From: Cuspidothrix issatschenkoi CHARLIE-1
GTDB lineage: Bacteria; Cyanobacteriota; Cyanobacteriia; Cyanobacteriales; Nostocaceae
Direction of reading: 5' to 3'
Length of the DNA: 46,858 nucleotides
Assembly (NCBI RefSeq): GCF_002934005.1
Contig: NZ_PGEM01000028.1
Location: 1 to 46,858 of the forward strand
Shown: piece after piece, positions 32,478-41,788 of the stretch
Layout of the letters: every line of letters starts with the position of its first letter
Position numbering within the stretch: position 1 is the stretch's first letter
Translations under genes and position numbers: made by a program
The notes under the pieces: model-generated
Database searches by the model: none
Told to the model about the DNA's origin: nothing
What the model saw: the letters and a program-made list of their open reading frames with translations, nothing else

Positions 32478-33809
32478 ATGCTGACTGCCAATACTACATC
32501 TTATCCAACAGTCCAATTTCTACAACGCCAAGCCGCTTCTCTGTTGCTGTATCAATCTGTTCTCAACAACGAAGTGGGTAGAAGCTTTCTGAATTTATTA
32601 CAAACAGTCCGTTATACTGATGCGGATGGACGAGATTGTTTGCAAGCCTATGGCAGTTATTTTCAAGCTTTAGCCAGTAGCCAGCAAACTTGGGAAGAAT
32701 ACCTACTTAAACAAATTCTCATTGCAGATAATCCTTTTAGCAAATTAGCGCAACAGCAGGAGTATAGCAAATTACCCTCTTCTTTAGTCGCGGCTGTGGA
32801 ACATGATTTGCAAGTATTACAAAGTTTATATGAATGCAACAGTGCCATTTTAAGTGAGTGGGTGCAAATGGCGACTCATTTACCCATTTCTCCCGTCGTC
32901 TGGTATCGAGAACCGGAAACGGCAGGAACGGAGACAGGTTTAATGGCAATTATTCCCCAACTACAAAATTGGAGTGATGTGGTAGAAGATTTAGCCACAT
33001 ATTATCGAGAACATGGAACCGGTTTATTTGCTCAATATCGGGCTTTTCGCTGGCAAAATGGGGCATTAGTGGGTATTACTTATCCTGACTCTGTAAAACT
33101 TTCTACTCTGGTAGGTTACGAGTGGCAAAAAGATGCTTTAGTGAAAAACACAGAGTTTTTATTGTCAGGAGAAACAGCACTGCACGTATTACTTTATGGT
33201 AGTCGGGGTTCAGGAAAATCTTCTTTAGTTAAAGCCTTGTTAAATGAGTATAGTCATAGAAACTTGCGTTTAATAGAGGTGTCTAAATTAGAATTGCCAG
33301 ATTTACCTAAAATTGTCGAACAATTGCGAGGAGTTCCCCAGAAATTTATTATTTTTGTAGATGATCTTTCCTTTGAAGAAGATGATGATGAATTTAAAGC
33401 CATGAAAGTAGTTTTAGAGGGAAATGTAACTGCTAGACCAGAAAATGTGGTTGTATATGCTACTTCTAACCGTCGCCACTTAATCCGAGAATATTTCACT
33501 GATAGACCAGCCCCCAAGGATCACAATGAAGTTCATGGGTGGGATACAATACAAGAGAAGTTATCTTTTAGCGATCGCTTTGGTCTAACATTAACCTTTG
33601 AAGCCGCAGATCAAAAAACCTATTTACAAATAGTCCAGCACTTAGCCGTAAACATCAATATTGATCCCGAAGATTTAGAATTTCAGGCCTTACAATGGGC
33701 AACCCGTCATAATGGGCGTTCTGGCAGAACAGCAAGACAGTTTATTGACTTCTTAAAAGCAGATTTAGCTCTATTTGGCGAAATTCAAAATCCTACTCTA
33801 GAGTCATGA
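32478..33809 (+). CDS. AAA ATPase, DUF815 family
   Basis: A 443-aa DUF815 (COG2607) ATPase. Residues 1-190 are a helical N-terminal part. The AAA core has the Walker A motif GSRGSGKSS (241-249), Walker B FIIFVDDLSFEE (290-301), sensor YATSNRRHLI, and a C-terminal WATRHNGRSGRTARQF. Members are predicted MoxR/AAA-like ATPases of unknown cellular role. It is the first plus-strand gene of an ATPase-rich neighbourhood, followed 71 bases later by a TerB-C-type protein. Function is not known; a remodelling role in the same system as its neighbours is inference. Confidence 0.88.
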   Translation: MLTANTTSYPTVQFLQRQAASLLLYQSVLNNEVGRSFLNLLQTVRYTDADGRDCLQAYGSYFQALASSQQTWEEYLLKQILIADNPFSKLAQQQEYSKLPSSLVAAVEHDLQVLQSLYECNSAILSEWVQMATHLPISPVVWYREPETAGTETGLMAIIPQLQNWSDVVEDLATYYREHGTGLFAQYRAFRWQNGALVGITYPDSVKLSTLVGYEWQKDALVKNTEFLLSGETALHVLLYGSRGSGKSSLVKALLNEYSHRNLRLIEVSKLELPDLPKIVEQLRGVPQKFIIFVDDLSFEEDDDEFKAMKVVLEGNVTARPENVVVYATSNRRHLIREYFTDRPAPKDHNEVHGWDTIQEKLSFSDRFGLTLTFEAADQKTYLQIVQHLAVNINIDPEDLEFQALQWATRHNGRSGRTARQFIDFLKADLALFGEIQNPTLES

Positions 33810-33880
33810 TTTAAAGTCACCTATCATGTAACATCAACCTAACTATAACTGTATATTTACAAATGAAAATGTGAGGGATA

Positions 33881-35191
33881 ATGACCTTAATTACCAATAA
33901 TTCTAATAACTTGACCACTCTTAAACCTCGTAAAGTACAACCAACAATATTTAGTTATCAGGTCGTCTTAGGTATAGCTGCTTTTAGTGTGAGTTTTGGT
34001 TTAAGTCTTGTTCCCAGTTGGGATTTTTCTAAAGCTTTTTTCACCGGGATAATTACTGTCCTAGCCACCTATTCAGCTGCATTTCTAGTTGATAAACGTC
34101 GTAGAACTGATGAATTACGGACAATTGGTTCTCTGCAAAGACGCATTCGAGACATAGAAGGATTAAAATCCCGTATTGTCCGAGAAATACAGCAATTAGA
34201 AGAATATCGAAATTTATTGTATACAGAAACTCAGCAACTAGAAAACCAAATTGCTGAATGTCGCAATCAACGGGATAATTTACATCGAGATATAGGTACA
34301 TTAGCCGCGCAAAAAAAGCAAATTAACTCTGATATTTATAATTTGCAAATCGAATTTAAACACCTAGAAAATAGTAATTTAGAACTAAATAATAGCTGTA
34401 ATAATCTAATTTCCGAAAAACGCCGATTAGAACTAAATTGTCATACTACTCGCGCCGAAATTAACCAAATTCAACCCCAGATTGATACTCTCAAGCAAGA
34501 GAAACAAGCACTAGAAAATAATGTTGTTTTATTAGAAAGACTCAAGCCACAACTTGAAGAAAAACTCTATGAATTGCGGCTAGAAATTCAAACCCAGGAA
34601 CTAAAAATTGTCAAGCAAAATGATTTATTAACACAAACAACTACAACCAGAAATAATCTAGAGAATACCCTCAGTGCTTTACAAAATCAAACATTAGCCC
34701 AACAATCTGAAGTCCATCAATTACAAAATCAAATTTCTCTCTTACAAGAGGAAAGAGATTTATTACAAAATCAAGTTTGGGAATTACTCCAACAAGTAGA
34801 AACAATTCATCCCCCACTGTTAGCCGATAATGAAGAAAGTTCTCTAGAATTATTTCCTTTCGATGAATTATTAGAACCAGTAGATACAAAAAAGCATCAT
34901 CCAGAAGATTTACCCACAGAATGGCATAATTTTTTAGAAAATCTCCCAGCCTACGAAATCGAAGTGTTAAAAGCCATCGTTGAACAAGATAACCCCTTCC
35001 CAACCATTAAACAAATTGCTGAAGCCCATATTACCATGCCCAATCTCTTAATTGATGCCATTAATGAAATCGCCAATAATACCATTGGTGAATTAATCAT
35101 TGAAACCAATACAGAAGTTCCTGAAATTGTTGAAGAACATTTACTAAATGTGAAAACAATAATTACAAAATATGCGGAAATTAGTAATTAG
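33881..35191 (+). CDS. two-TM coiled-coil protein with TerB-C-like C-terminus
   Basis: A 436-aa protein with three parts. Two membrane helices (about 25-45 and 50-70) form a hairpin after a short N-terminus. A long coiled coil runs from about 75 to 310, rich in Gln, Leu, Asn and Glu. The last 110 residues (from LPTEWHNFLENLPAYEI to the end) carry IKQIAEAHITMPNLLIDAINEIANNTIG and ELIIE, which fit the TerB-C domain pattern (MPxxLIxxINExAxxxxGxxLIE). TerB-C domains occur with AAA ATPases and helicases in predicted stress or defence cassettes. GAGGGATA before ATG 33881 is a good ribosome-binding site. The domain call is by eye. Confidence 0.7.
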   Translation: MTLITNNSNNLTTLKPRKVQPTIFSYQVVLGIAAFSVSFGLSLVPSWDFSKAFFTGIITVLATYSAAFLVDKRRRTDELRTIGSLQRRIRDIEGLKSRIVREIQQLEEYRNLLYTETQQLENQIAECRNQRDNLHRDIGTLAAQKKQINSDIYNLQIEFKHLENSNLELNNSCNNLISEKRRLELNCHTTRAEINQIQPQIDTLKQEKQALENNVVLLERLKPQLEEKLYELRLEIQTQELKIVKQNDLLTQTTTTRNNLENTLSALQNQTLAQQSEVHQLQNQISLLQEERDLLQNQVWELLQQVETIHPPLLADNEESSLELFPFDELLEPVDTKKHHPEDLPTEWHNFLENLPAYEIEVLKAIVEQDNPFPTIKQIAEAHITMPNLLIDAINEIANNTIGELIIETNTEVPEIVEEHLLNVKTIITKYAEISN

Positions 35192-35227
35192 GAGTTATAA
35201 ATATGGTAAAATACAGTAATATATGTA

Positions 35228-35341
35228 ATACCAATTTTTCATGAAGATGCACATAATCAGACCCCCCTGTAGTCCACCCTTACTAAGGGGGACGGTGAAG
35301 CCGGGGAGTGAATTATATGCAACTTTACAAAGAAATGGTAT
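35228..35341 (+). repeat. MITE-like element A, copy 2
   Basis: Ends ataccaatttttcatgaaga (plus tgca) and tgcaactttacaaagaaatg (plus gtat) match as inverted repeats at 18 of 24 positions. The inside has cccccctgtagtcc, cttactaaggggga and gaagccggggag. It is related to 5844-5953 in opposite orientation and sits between the TerB-C-type gene and the DUF2791 gene. Confidence 0.65.
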
Positions 35342-35452
35342 AAGGGGACAGGGAAAATAAAAGAAAAATGTTCTTCATCCTGAACTTCTGTGCAGGCTAA
35401 CGGACGTTTTCCCCTCTTACTCAAATATTAACAATTTAATAAAATCAACTAC

Positions 35453-36781
35453 ATGACCAAGCTGAAACTCTCGAAAAAAATATCTACTGCTTTAATTAAT
35501 TCTCTCAGTGCAGGAGTAGTTCCTAGAATGGGAATTGAAAATATAGCAGTTGGTCGAGAAAAAGAACTTAATAGTCTGTTGCAAAGTCTCCATGATATCG
35601 CAGAAGGTGTAGCCGCATTTCGGTTTATAATTGGTAACTATGGATCAGGTAAAAGCTTCATGCTGCAAATGATGCGAAACCGAGCTATAGAGCAAGGATT
35701 TGTAGTAGCTGATGCTGATTTATCCTCCCAACGCCGATTAGCAGGAAGTAATAATGAAGGGTTAGCAACCTATCGAGAATTAATGAGTCATCTAGCTACA
35801 AAAACTCGTCCTGACGGTGGGGCTTTAATTTCTATTTTAGAAGGTTGGATTAATAAAATTCAGCAAGAAGTAGCTAAAGAAACAGGAATGCGTCCCAATG
35901 ATGAAGGCTTTGATGATCAAGTAGAAACAAAAATTCGAGAAGTAATTCAATATATTGAAGATTTAGTTCATGGCTTTGATTTTGGTAATGTAATTATTGC
36001 TTATTGGCGTGGTTATCGCTTAGATAATGATGATTTAAAGAATGCCTCTTTGCGCTGGTTAAGAGGTGAATTTAATACTAAAACAGAAGCTAAAGCCGCG
36101 TTAGGTGTGCGGGTAATTATTGACGATGATACTTGGTATGATTATATTAAATTAATTGCTAAATTTGTCGCCGAAATTGGCTATAAAGGATTATTAATTT
36201 TCATGGATGAAGCTGTGAATTTGTACCAAATATCTACCACAGTTACCCGTGAGAAAAATTATAATCGCCTTTTGGCAATGTTTAATGATACTATGCAATG
36301 CAAAGCTGAAAATTTGGGTATTTTTATTGGCGGAACAACCAAGTTTTTAGAAGATCCCAATCGCGGACTGTTTGCTGATCAAGCTTGGCGTAGACGCACT
36401 AAAGAAAGCCGTTTTGCCACTCAAGCTAATGTTCAAGAATATATGGGTCCTGTGATTCGACTCAATCCCTTAACTGCAACAGAAATACTCACACTTTTAC
36501 AGCGCTTAACAGAAATTCATGCTTTGAATCTTGGTTATCAAAGCACTTTAAAAAACTCACAATTAGAGGAGTTTATTCAAGAAATTGTTAGTCGTTTGGG
36601 TGCTGAAGCTTTGCTGACTCCAGGGGAAATTATTCGGGATTTTATCAGTGTGTTGAATGTGATTTATCAAAATCCAGAAATTAAGTTTACTGAGTTAATT
36701 CATGGCGCTAATTTTCATCCTACGGTTGTGGGTAAAGATAGCAGTTTGGATGATGATAATGCTGCGGAATTTAGTTTGTAG
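35453..36781 (+). CDS. ATPase of the DUF2791/BrxD family
   Basis: A 442-aa P-loop protein. Walker A GNYGSGKSFM (61-70) follows the conserved VPRMGIENIAVGREKEL region near the N-terminus; Walker B is GLLIFMDEAVNL (246-257, D252/E253). Later blocks NRLLAMFND, IGGTTKFLEDPNRGLFADQA and LTPGEIIRDFISVLN are typical of DUF2791 proteins. These occur as BrxD in some BREX systems and more widely next to TerB-type proteins and helicases. Here the usual partner helicase is missing, and the TerB-C-like coiled-coil protein is directly upstream. It is likely an energy-using or sensing subunit. The HIP1 site is absent from the gene. Confidence 0.85.
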   Translation: MTKLKLSKKISTALINSLSAGVVPRMGIENIAVGREKELNSLLQSLHDIAEGVAAFRFIIGNYGSGKSFMLQMMRNRAIEQGFVVADADLSSQRRLAGSNNEGLATYRELMSHLATKTRPDGGALISILEGWINKIQQEVAKETGMRPNDEGFDDQVETKIREVIQYIEDLVHGFDFGNVIIAYWRGYRLDNDDLKNASLRWLRGEFNTKTEAKAALGVRVIIDDDTWYDYIKLIAKFVAEIGYKGLLIFMDEAVNLYQISTTVTREKNYNRLLAMFNDTMQCKAENLGIFIGGTTKFLEDPNRGLFADQAWRRRTKESRFATQANVQEYMGPVIRLNPLTATEILTLLQRLTEIHALNLGYQSTLKNSQLEEFIQEIVSRLGAEALLTPGEIIRDFISVLNVIYQNPEIKFTELIHGANFHPTVVGKDSSLDDDNAAEFSL

Positions 36782-36796
36782 ATTATTTATTAGAAT

Positions 36797-37207
36797 TTAG
36801 TAAGCCTCAAATCTTCTGCTATCATAGTAAAAAGTTAGAAATGTATTATCATCAACCAATATTCCTAAGATGATATCGAGATTTTCTCTAAAATATGGAC
36901 TACCAGATTCTTCTTCATTGCTAATAGCTGGTTTATCCAATATTTCTACAACAATAGCTGGTTGATTTAGGTAAGGTAGTCTTCTATTCTTGAGATTTTT
37001 TTTCCATTTCACTAATTGTCCAACTTGAAACGCATCTTTTTTGAGAAAATTATTGCAAGCTGTTTGTAGTTGAGTTGTGTATTCCTCTCCGTAGCTTTCT
37101 TTTTCTGGAGCAATTTCATCTTCTTCATCTTCTTTAAAGTTATCAGTTTGAAGAGTTTGTATTAATGCGCCTATTAAATCTTGGCTATTGTTCTTTTCTT
37201 CGCTCAT
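36797..37207 (-). CDS. unknown acidic protein, third gene of the deaminase operon
   Basis: A 136-aa protein with an acidic N-terminal half (EDEEDEIAPEKESYGEEY) and a C-terminal part that looks like a small beta-barrel: FQVGQLVKWKKNLKNRRLPY, QPAIVVEILD, NLDIILGILVDDNTFLTFYY, DSRRFEAY. No known function. It lies 23 bases after the 292-aa gene, which in turn follows the deaminase. The operon order suggests an immunity or accessory factor, but this is inference. An AAGGAG lies about 16 bases before the ATG. The operon is convergent with the DUF2791 gene. Confidence 0.65.
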   Translation of the reverse strand: MSEEKNNSQDLIGALIQTLQTDNFKEDEEDEIAPEKESYGEEYTTQLQTACNNFLKKDAFQVGQLVKWKKNLKNRRLPYLNQPAIVVEILDKPAISNEEESGSPYFRENLDIILGILVDDNTFLTFYYDSRRFEAY

Positions 37208-37230
37208 ATAAATTACTATTTAACTCCTTA

Positions 37231-38109
37231 TCAAGGATAAACTAATTGGGGACTTTTGGAATGATATTCTCTGTCTAGTATTTTAACACTCTTTTTAAAT
37301 GAACCACCATTTATTTTCCCAGGATTAGAAAAGATGTAATTATTATGTTTGTTTGATTCTGACAGATACAACCAGATTTCGTCACTTATTTTTTTTAATA
37401 ACCGCGTTTGGCGTAGTTTAATTTCTTCTTTATTTTCTAATCCTTCAACTACATAAAATGATTTAGGAGGTCGTAACTTATAACTAGCGGGTACAACATC
37501 CTCTAACCACCAGTCAAATAACTCACGTCTACCGTAAGAACCGGGGAAAATAGCATAACCTTCTAAACAATCATATAGAATTTCTAAAATTGATTCTACT
37601 GCTTGGTCATATTTTATAACTTTTATTGCATTATAAAAAACATCTAACGCTTCACTGATTTCTTGAAAGTTTGCTCCTTGTTTATGAAAATAAGATTCAT
37701 GAGATTTGAATATCTCATTAATTAATTGATCAAGCTGATTGGGAATAATATTGATAGTTTTACCTGAACTACTAATAATTTTCTGTAAGAATTCTTCTAA
37801 CAATTTAATAATTATTTTTGGTAAGGAATTGCTAGGATCATAATATTCTAAAGTAGGTTCTACGGCTAGACTTAAGATAAGTGTCATCCAGAGATAGCGT
37901 AAGTGACTTAATGTCTGATCTTTCTCACCAAGCACTTCTAGAACTGCTTTTAAATCATCTTGTAGTGAAGCATTTTCATCTGTCTCTAGTTCATATAATT
38001 CTTGATAAGATTCTAGTTTTATTTTGTCTACTAAAACCTGAAGAGACTTAGAATTTTTGTTCAATTCATACGGATTTAAATTTGTAAATAAAGTTGATGT
38101 TAATATCAT
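37231..38109 (-). CDS. unknown helical protein, second gene of the deaminase operon
   Basis: A 292-aa protein (start set at ATG 38109 because AAGGAAGGA lies 8 bases upstream; an in-frame ATG at 38154 would add 15 residues). It is mostly helical: KIIIKLLEEFLQKIISSSG, LIYDCLEG-like helices at about 185-205, and a C-terminal basic part with SYKLRPPKSFYVVEGLE, TRLLKKISDEIWLYL and FKKSVKILDREYHSKSP. A stretch PGSYGRRELFDWWLEDVVP stands out. No catalytic motif or membrane helix is recognised. It lies 55 bases after the deaminase gene and is probably co-transcribed with it. A deaminase partner or immunity protein is a guess only. Confidence 0.65.
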   Translation of the reverse strand: MILTSTLFTNLNPYELNKNSKSLQVLVDKIKLESYQELYELETDENASLQDDLKAVLEVLGEKDQTLSHLRYLWMTLILSLAVEPTLEYYDPSNSLPKIIIKLLEEFLQKIISSSGKTINIIPNQLDQLINEIFKSHESYFHKQGANFQEISEALDVFYNAIKVIKYDQAVESILEILYDCLEGYAIFPGSYGRRELFDWWLEDVVPASYKLRPPKSFYVVEGLENKEEIKLRQTRLLKKISDEIWLYLSESNKHNNYIFSNPGKINGGSFKKSVKILDREYHSKSPQLVYP

Positions 38110-38164
38110 GGTGTATTCCTTCCTTTGAAATAGTTTTATTGATAGATATGACAATATTACCTTT

Positions 38165-38659
38165 TTATTTTGGGTCGAGGTAGTCCCAGAATACTTTTAC
38201 TTTAATATTCCGAAACTTCTCCTCAAATTGTCTTATGACATCTTCACAACTTGGACAAGGGTTTCGTTCTGTATACAGATAGAGATATCCTTTTATTCCT
38301 AGATCATACTTCATTTCAATTTCAATAGTATCTGCAATTGTTGATAATACTTTGTATTCTGCATCAGTATTGGTAGGACGTTTTGTACGGGGATGAAGTT
38401 GTGGATTAAATTGTCCTCCTTCTGACTTTGGTTTAGGTATGGGAATTAGAGTTGTGCAGTTAGATGTTGTTCCTGCACAAAAAATTACATCCCCTACATA
38501 TACTTCAGCAACTGCAACATTACTTTTAATCTTAAAGAATGGTTGGAAAATAATTGGTTTACCGAGAATTTTCTCTCGAATGTAAGTTGCTGATTCCTTT
38601 AATCTCTCTTTGATTAGATTTTCGTCTCCATAGTCCAAATTATCTTGCGTATTTATCAT
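38165..38659 (-). CDS. free-standing toxin-type deaminase
   Basis: A 164-aa protein of the deaminase superfamily. The zinc site reads D99-A-E101 (TNTDAEYKVLSTIAD) and P-C125-P-S-C128 (LYTERNPCPSCEDVIRQF). The C-terminus follows the superfamily with FEEKFRNIKVKVFWDY. E101 would be the proton shuttle; aspartate as first zinc ligand is known among bacterial toxin deaminases, where H and C are more common. It resembles polymorphic-toxin deaminases (BURPS668_1122/YwqJ-like) but stands alone with no delivery domain. Targets could be DNA, RNA, free nucleotides or NAD-like molecules. First gene of a minus-strand operon, facing a TerB-C/ATPase cluster. No clear ribosome-binding site is seen. Confidence 0.72.
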   Translation of the reverse strand: MINTQDNLDYGDENLIKERLKESATYIREKILGKPIIFQPFFKIKSNVAVAEVYVGDVIFCAGTTSNCTTLIPIPKPKSEGGQFNPQLHPRTKRPTNTDAEYKVLSTIADTIEIEMKYDLGIKGYLYLYTERNPCPSCEDVIRQFEEKFRNIKVKVFWDYLDPK

Positions 38660-38775
38660 GTGACAATATTAGCACCCGTACAGGATGTTATTTCCCTGAT
38701 AACATAAATAATAAAGCAGCTAGTCAGCATTCACAATAGACCTGTCCACAAAACAACAAAAATAGGTATAAAACA

Positions 38776-40668
38776 ATGATTCGTTTAAAACCCTGGCAAT
38801 GGATAATCTTAATTTCACCAATTGCGGTAATTATCTCCTTCCTTATCATCTGTGCAGGAATACAAATTCACGCTTGGGGATTAAGTTGGGTTTGGGCTTT
38901 ATTTACATTTGTATTTGTCGGTTGGCGGTGGTTATTGGTACGGTGGACTAAACCGGCAATCAATCAAATTGAAGCTGTTTTTGCAGAAGTTAAAGAAGAG
39001 TTAGAAACTACCACAGAGAATAATTCAGTTATCGAAACAGATACGACTAAAGCAGTAGAAACAGCATTACAAAATATTCTCACCGCATCTGCAAATGATT
39101 TACCTATTTGGGAAGATTGGCAAACTTTTTGGCAAAGATGTCAAGATTTAGTAGTAGCAATTTCTCATATTTATAACCCTGAAGTTAAATATCCGCTTTT
39201 AAATATTTACATTCCCCAAGTTTATGGTTTAATTCGGGGTACAGTAGATGATATGGATCAATGGATGCAAAAATTATCTCCGGTTCTTAATCAAGTTACC
39301 GTTGGCCAAGCTTATCAAACCTATGAAGTCTATCGCAAATTAGAACCATCTGCCCGTAAATTGTGGAAAGTTTGGAATTGGGCGCAATGGGTATTAAATC
39401 CGGTCGCTGCGGTAGCTAAAAAAGCGAGTGAAGGTGTGGGAAATCGGGCTTCTCAGGAATTATTAATAAACTTGAGTCAACTATTACGAGAAGCCGCTTT
39501 ACGGAACTTATGTAAACAAGCGATCGCTCTCTATGCAGGAACTAAAATTGAATTACCTACCCCCACCATACCCGAAGTTAAAACTCAAACCCTGCGTGAC
39601 ATTCTCACCCAAGCTGAACCCGTAGAAATTGTTGCCCAAAAACCTGTAAATATCTTGATTATCGGGCGCACAGGTGCAGGTAAAAGTAGTTTAATTAATA
39701 CTCTTTTTCAGAATGAATTGGCTGCGGTTGATGTTTTACCCAGTACAGATACAATTCAAAATTACCATTGGGAAACGGAAAATGGGGAAACTCTCAACCT
39801 TTGGGATACTCCCGGTTATGAACAGGTAAAACGGGAAGATTTGCGAGATTTAGTGATTGATTATGCTAGTAATGCTGATTTACTATTATTAGTTACTCCT
39901 GCACTTGATCCAGCTTTGCAAATGGATCTGGATTTTCTCGAAGATGTAAAATCACAAGTCGCAGATTTACCGATTATTACCATTGTCACTCAAGTAGATC
40001 GGTTGCGTCCTATACGTGAATGGCAACCACCTTATAATTGGGAAAAAGGAGAAAAACCCAAAGAAATTTCTATCAGAGAAGCCACAAAATACCGCCAGCA
40101 ACTATTAGGAACTTTCACTAATTTAGTTTTACCTATCGTTACCAATGATCCCAAAACTAATCGTAATGCTTGGAATATAGAAGCTTTATCATCGGGATTA
40201 TTAGCAGCAATAGATCCGGCTAAACAATTACGGTTAACTCGCTTTTTACGTAATTTAGAAACCCGCATTGTTGAATCGGCTAAAATTATTGATCATTACA
40301 CATTTCAAATGACAACTACCCAAGGAGTTGCCGCACTATTAAAAAGTCCAGTTTTACAGTTTATTTCCACATTATCCACAGGTTCTCCTACCCTTGCTTA
40401 TTTACTTGCAGAACAAATTCCCATTGAACAATTACCCATAGTAATTGGTAAATTACAAATGGCTTATGAACTTTTTCCCCTATTAAATACAGACAATTCT
40501 AAATCCCGCAACTTTGATTTATTATCTCTGTGGCCATTGTTGCTAGAAAACCCATCTACACCAGATCGTAATGCTTGGGCTTTTGGTCATGCTTTAATAG
40601 AATATTGGACGCAAGATTTAACAATTGAACAACTGCAAACTAGATTTAATTATTATCTTCAACATTGA
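38776..40668 (+). CDS. membrane-anchored Era/dynamin-type GTPase
   Basis: A 630-aa protein with two N-terminal membrane helices (about 10-30 and 36-55) and a long helical linker (60-285). The GTPase domain has G1 GRTGAGKSS (297-305), G3 DTPG (344-347) and G4 TQVD (405-408), then a C-terminal helical region (about 485-630). GTPases of this layout are common in cyanobacteria but not functionally assigned; membrane stress or remodelling roles are possible. It lies next to the deaminase operon on the opposite strand and the ATPase cluster, so a defence link is conceivable but unproven. TAGG lies about 10 bases before the ATG. Confidence 0.8.
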   Translation: MIRLKPWQWIILISPIAVIISFLIICAGIQIHAWGLSWVWALFTFVFVGWRWLLVRWTKPAINQIEAVFAEVKEELETTTENNSVIETDTTKAVETALQNILTASANDLPIWEDWQTFWQRCQDLVVAISHIYNPEVKYPLLNIYIPQVYGLIRGTVDDMDQWMQKLSPVLNQVTVGQAYQTYEVYRKLEPSARKLWKVWNWAQWVLNPVAAVAKKASEGVGNRASQELLINLSQLLREAALRNLCKQAIALYAGTKIELPTPTIPEVKTQTLRDILTQAEPVEIVAQKPVNILIIGRTGAGKSSLINTLFQNELAAVDVLPSTDTIQNYHWETENGETLNLWDTPGYEQVKREDLRDLVIDYASNADLLLLVTPALDPALQMDLDFLEDVKSQVADLPIITIVTQVDRLRPIREWQPPYNWEKGEKPKEISIREATKYRQQLLGTFTNLVLPIVTNDPKTNRNAWNIEALSSGLLAAIDPAKQLRLTRFLRNLETRIVESAKIIDHYTFQMTTTQGVAALLKSPVLQFISTLSTGSPTLAYLLAEQIPIEQLPIVIGKLQMAYELFPLLNTDNSKSRNFDLLSLWPLLLENPSTPDRNAWAFGHALIEYWTQDLTIEQLQTRFNYYLQH

Positions 40669-40708
40669 AAAATCAGAGGCATTTCATATAACTTTTTTAT
40701 GAGAGCGA

Positions 40709-40815
40709 ATAGCAATCCTAAATAAAATGTGAACATCTCTTATTTTCTTACCTCTGTGTCCTCTGTGTCTCTGTGGTTAGTTAAAAAAAGTTCATAACTA
40801 AAATAGGATTGCTAT
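40709..40815 (+). repeat. MITE-like element F (ATAGCAATCCTA ends)
   Basis: Perfect 12-bp terminal inverted repeats ATAGCAATCCTA (40709-40720) and TAGGATTGCTAT (40804-40815). The core is the CTCTGTG tail repeat (cctctgtgtcctctgtgtct then ctgtggttagtt). It has no coding capacity and lies after the GTPase gene. Confidence 0.7.
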
Positions 40816-40931
40816 ATTTCCAAGATATCTATTACCAAGGATAGTAATACATTGCTGAGTTCAGAGATATTATTTGCTAGTAAAGGGGTTCAAAATTACC
40901 TGGTTGAAATTTTCAGGTTTAATTTCCAGCC

Positions 40932-41786
40932 ATGCACCATCCTTTACTGTTGATTTTCGTTAAAATCACGATTTTTTCTTTAATGTTAGCCATAGGATGC
41001 AATCTCTGTTTTGAAGAAATGCTTTCTCTGTGGCGAAAACCGGCTTTACTACTCCGCGCGCTTTTAGCCGTTGTGGTGCTAGTTCCTTTAGTGGTTATCC
41101 TGCTGCTAAAACTGTTTAACTTACCCCCCGAAGTAATCACAGCATTAGCCTTGTTGGCGGCTTCTCCAGGTGCGCCTCTGACCACAAAAAGAGCGCGAAA
41201 GGCTGGAGGCAGATTCTCTTACGCAGCTAGTCTTCAGCTAACCCTCGCCATACTTGCAGTCTGCGTTACTCCCGTCACCTTGGGGATTTTTTTCAGCCTA
41301 TTTCAGCATCTTGTAGAAAAAGTGACAATTCTAGAAGTCGCCCGACAGGTGATCATGGTACAGTTATTGCCTGTCAGTATCGGTATGTTGCTGCAAAAGT
41401 TTATTCCTAAATTTGCCGAAAATATCGCCCAACCTTTAAATTTTATTGCTGATATTCTTTTATTACTGCTGGTTGTTTTGGCTGGTATTTTAGGAATTCC
41501 CCTATTTTTTAAAGTTTGGGGATTACCAATGATTGTAATCACAATCATGATCATTGTTTCTCTAGTAATAGGACACAGTTTAGGAGATCATAATGATGAT
41601 ACACAACCAATTTTAGCAATTTCCTGTATTGCTCGTAATGTGGGATTAGCCTTGTTTATTGCTATTTTGAATGACGTACAACAACAGGTAATTCCCACAC
41701 TCATAGCCTATGTAATTGTAGGAGCAGTTATAGGTGGTTTTTACTCAATTTGGAATAAACGCAAATTGCAATACCAAGCTACTTAA
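40932..41786 (+). CDS. BASS-family (bile acid:sodium symporter-like) membrane transporter
   Basis: A 284-aa protein with about nine or ten hydrophobic helices. Motifs fit BASS-like proteins: an N-terminal SLMLAIGCNLCFEEML, LALLAASPGAPLTTKRARKAGG, and ISCIARNVGLALFIAIL. The family moves organic anions with sodium; cyanobacterial relatives include pyruvate and other carboxylate carriers. The substrate here is unknown. The next gene starts two bases after the stop codon, and a DUF202 gene follows, so the three form an operon of membrane proteins. Confidence 0.7.
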   Translation: MHHPLLLIFVKITIFSLMLAIGCNLCFEEMLSLWRKPALLLRALLAVVVLVPLVVILLLKLFNLPPEVITALALLAASPGAPLTTKRARKAGGRFSYAASLQLTLAILAVCVTPVTLGIFFSLFQHLVEKVTILEVARQVIMVQLLPVSIGMLLQKFIPKFAENIAQPLNFIADILLLLLVVLAGILGIPLFFKVWGLPMIVITIMIIVSLVIGHSLGDHNDDTQPILAISCIARNVGLALFIAILNDVQQQVIPTLIAYVIVGAVIGGFYSIWNKRKLQYQAT

Positions 41787-41788
41787 TT

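Noticed and set aside
32411-32581. 56-codon ORF upstream of and overlapping the DUF815 gene
   Set aside because: More than half lies in another frame of the conserved DUF815 N-terminus; no ribosome-binding site and no protein-like features.
35453-36781. A BREX defence system
   Set aside because: Only a DUF2791/BrxD-type ATPase is present; no BrxC, PglX methylase, PglZ or helicase is in the window, so the name BREX is not justified.
38110-38154. Upstream ATG of the 292-aa gene
   Set aside because: The downstream ATG at 38109 has a strong AAGGAAGGA ribosome-binding site at good spacing; the upstream ATG does not.
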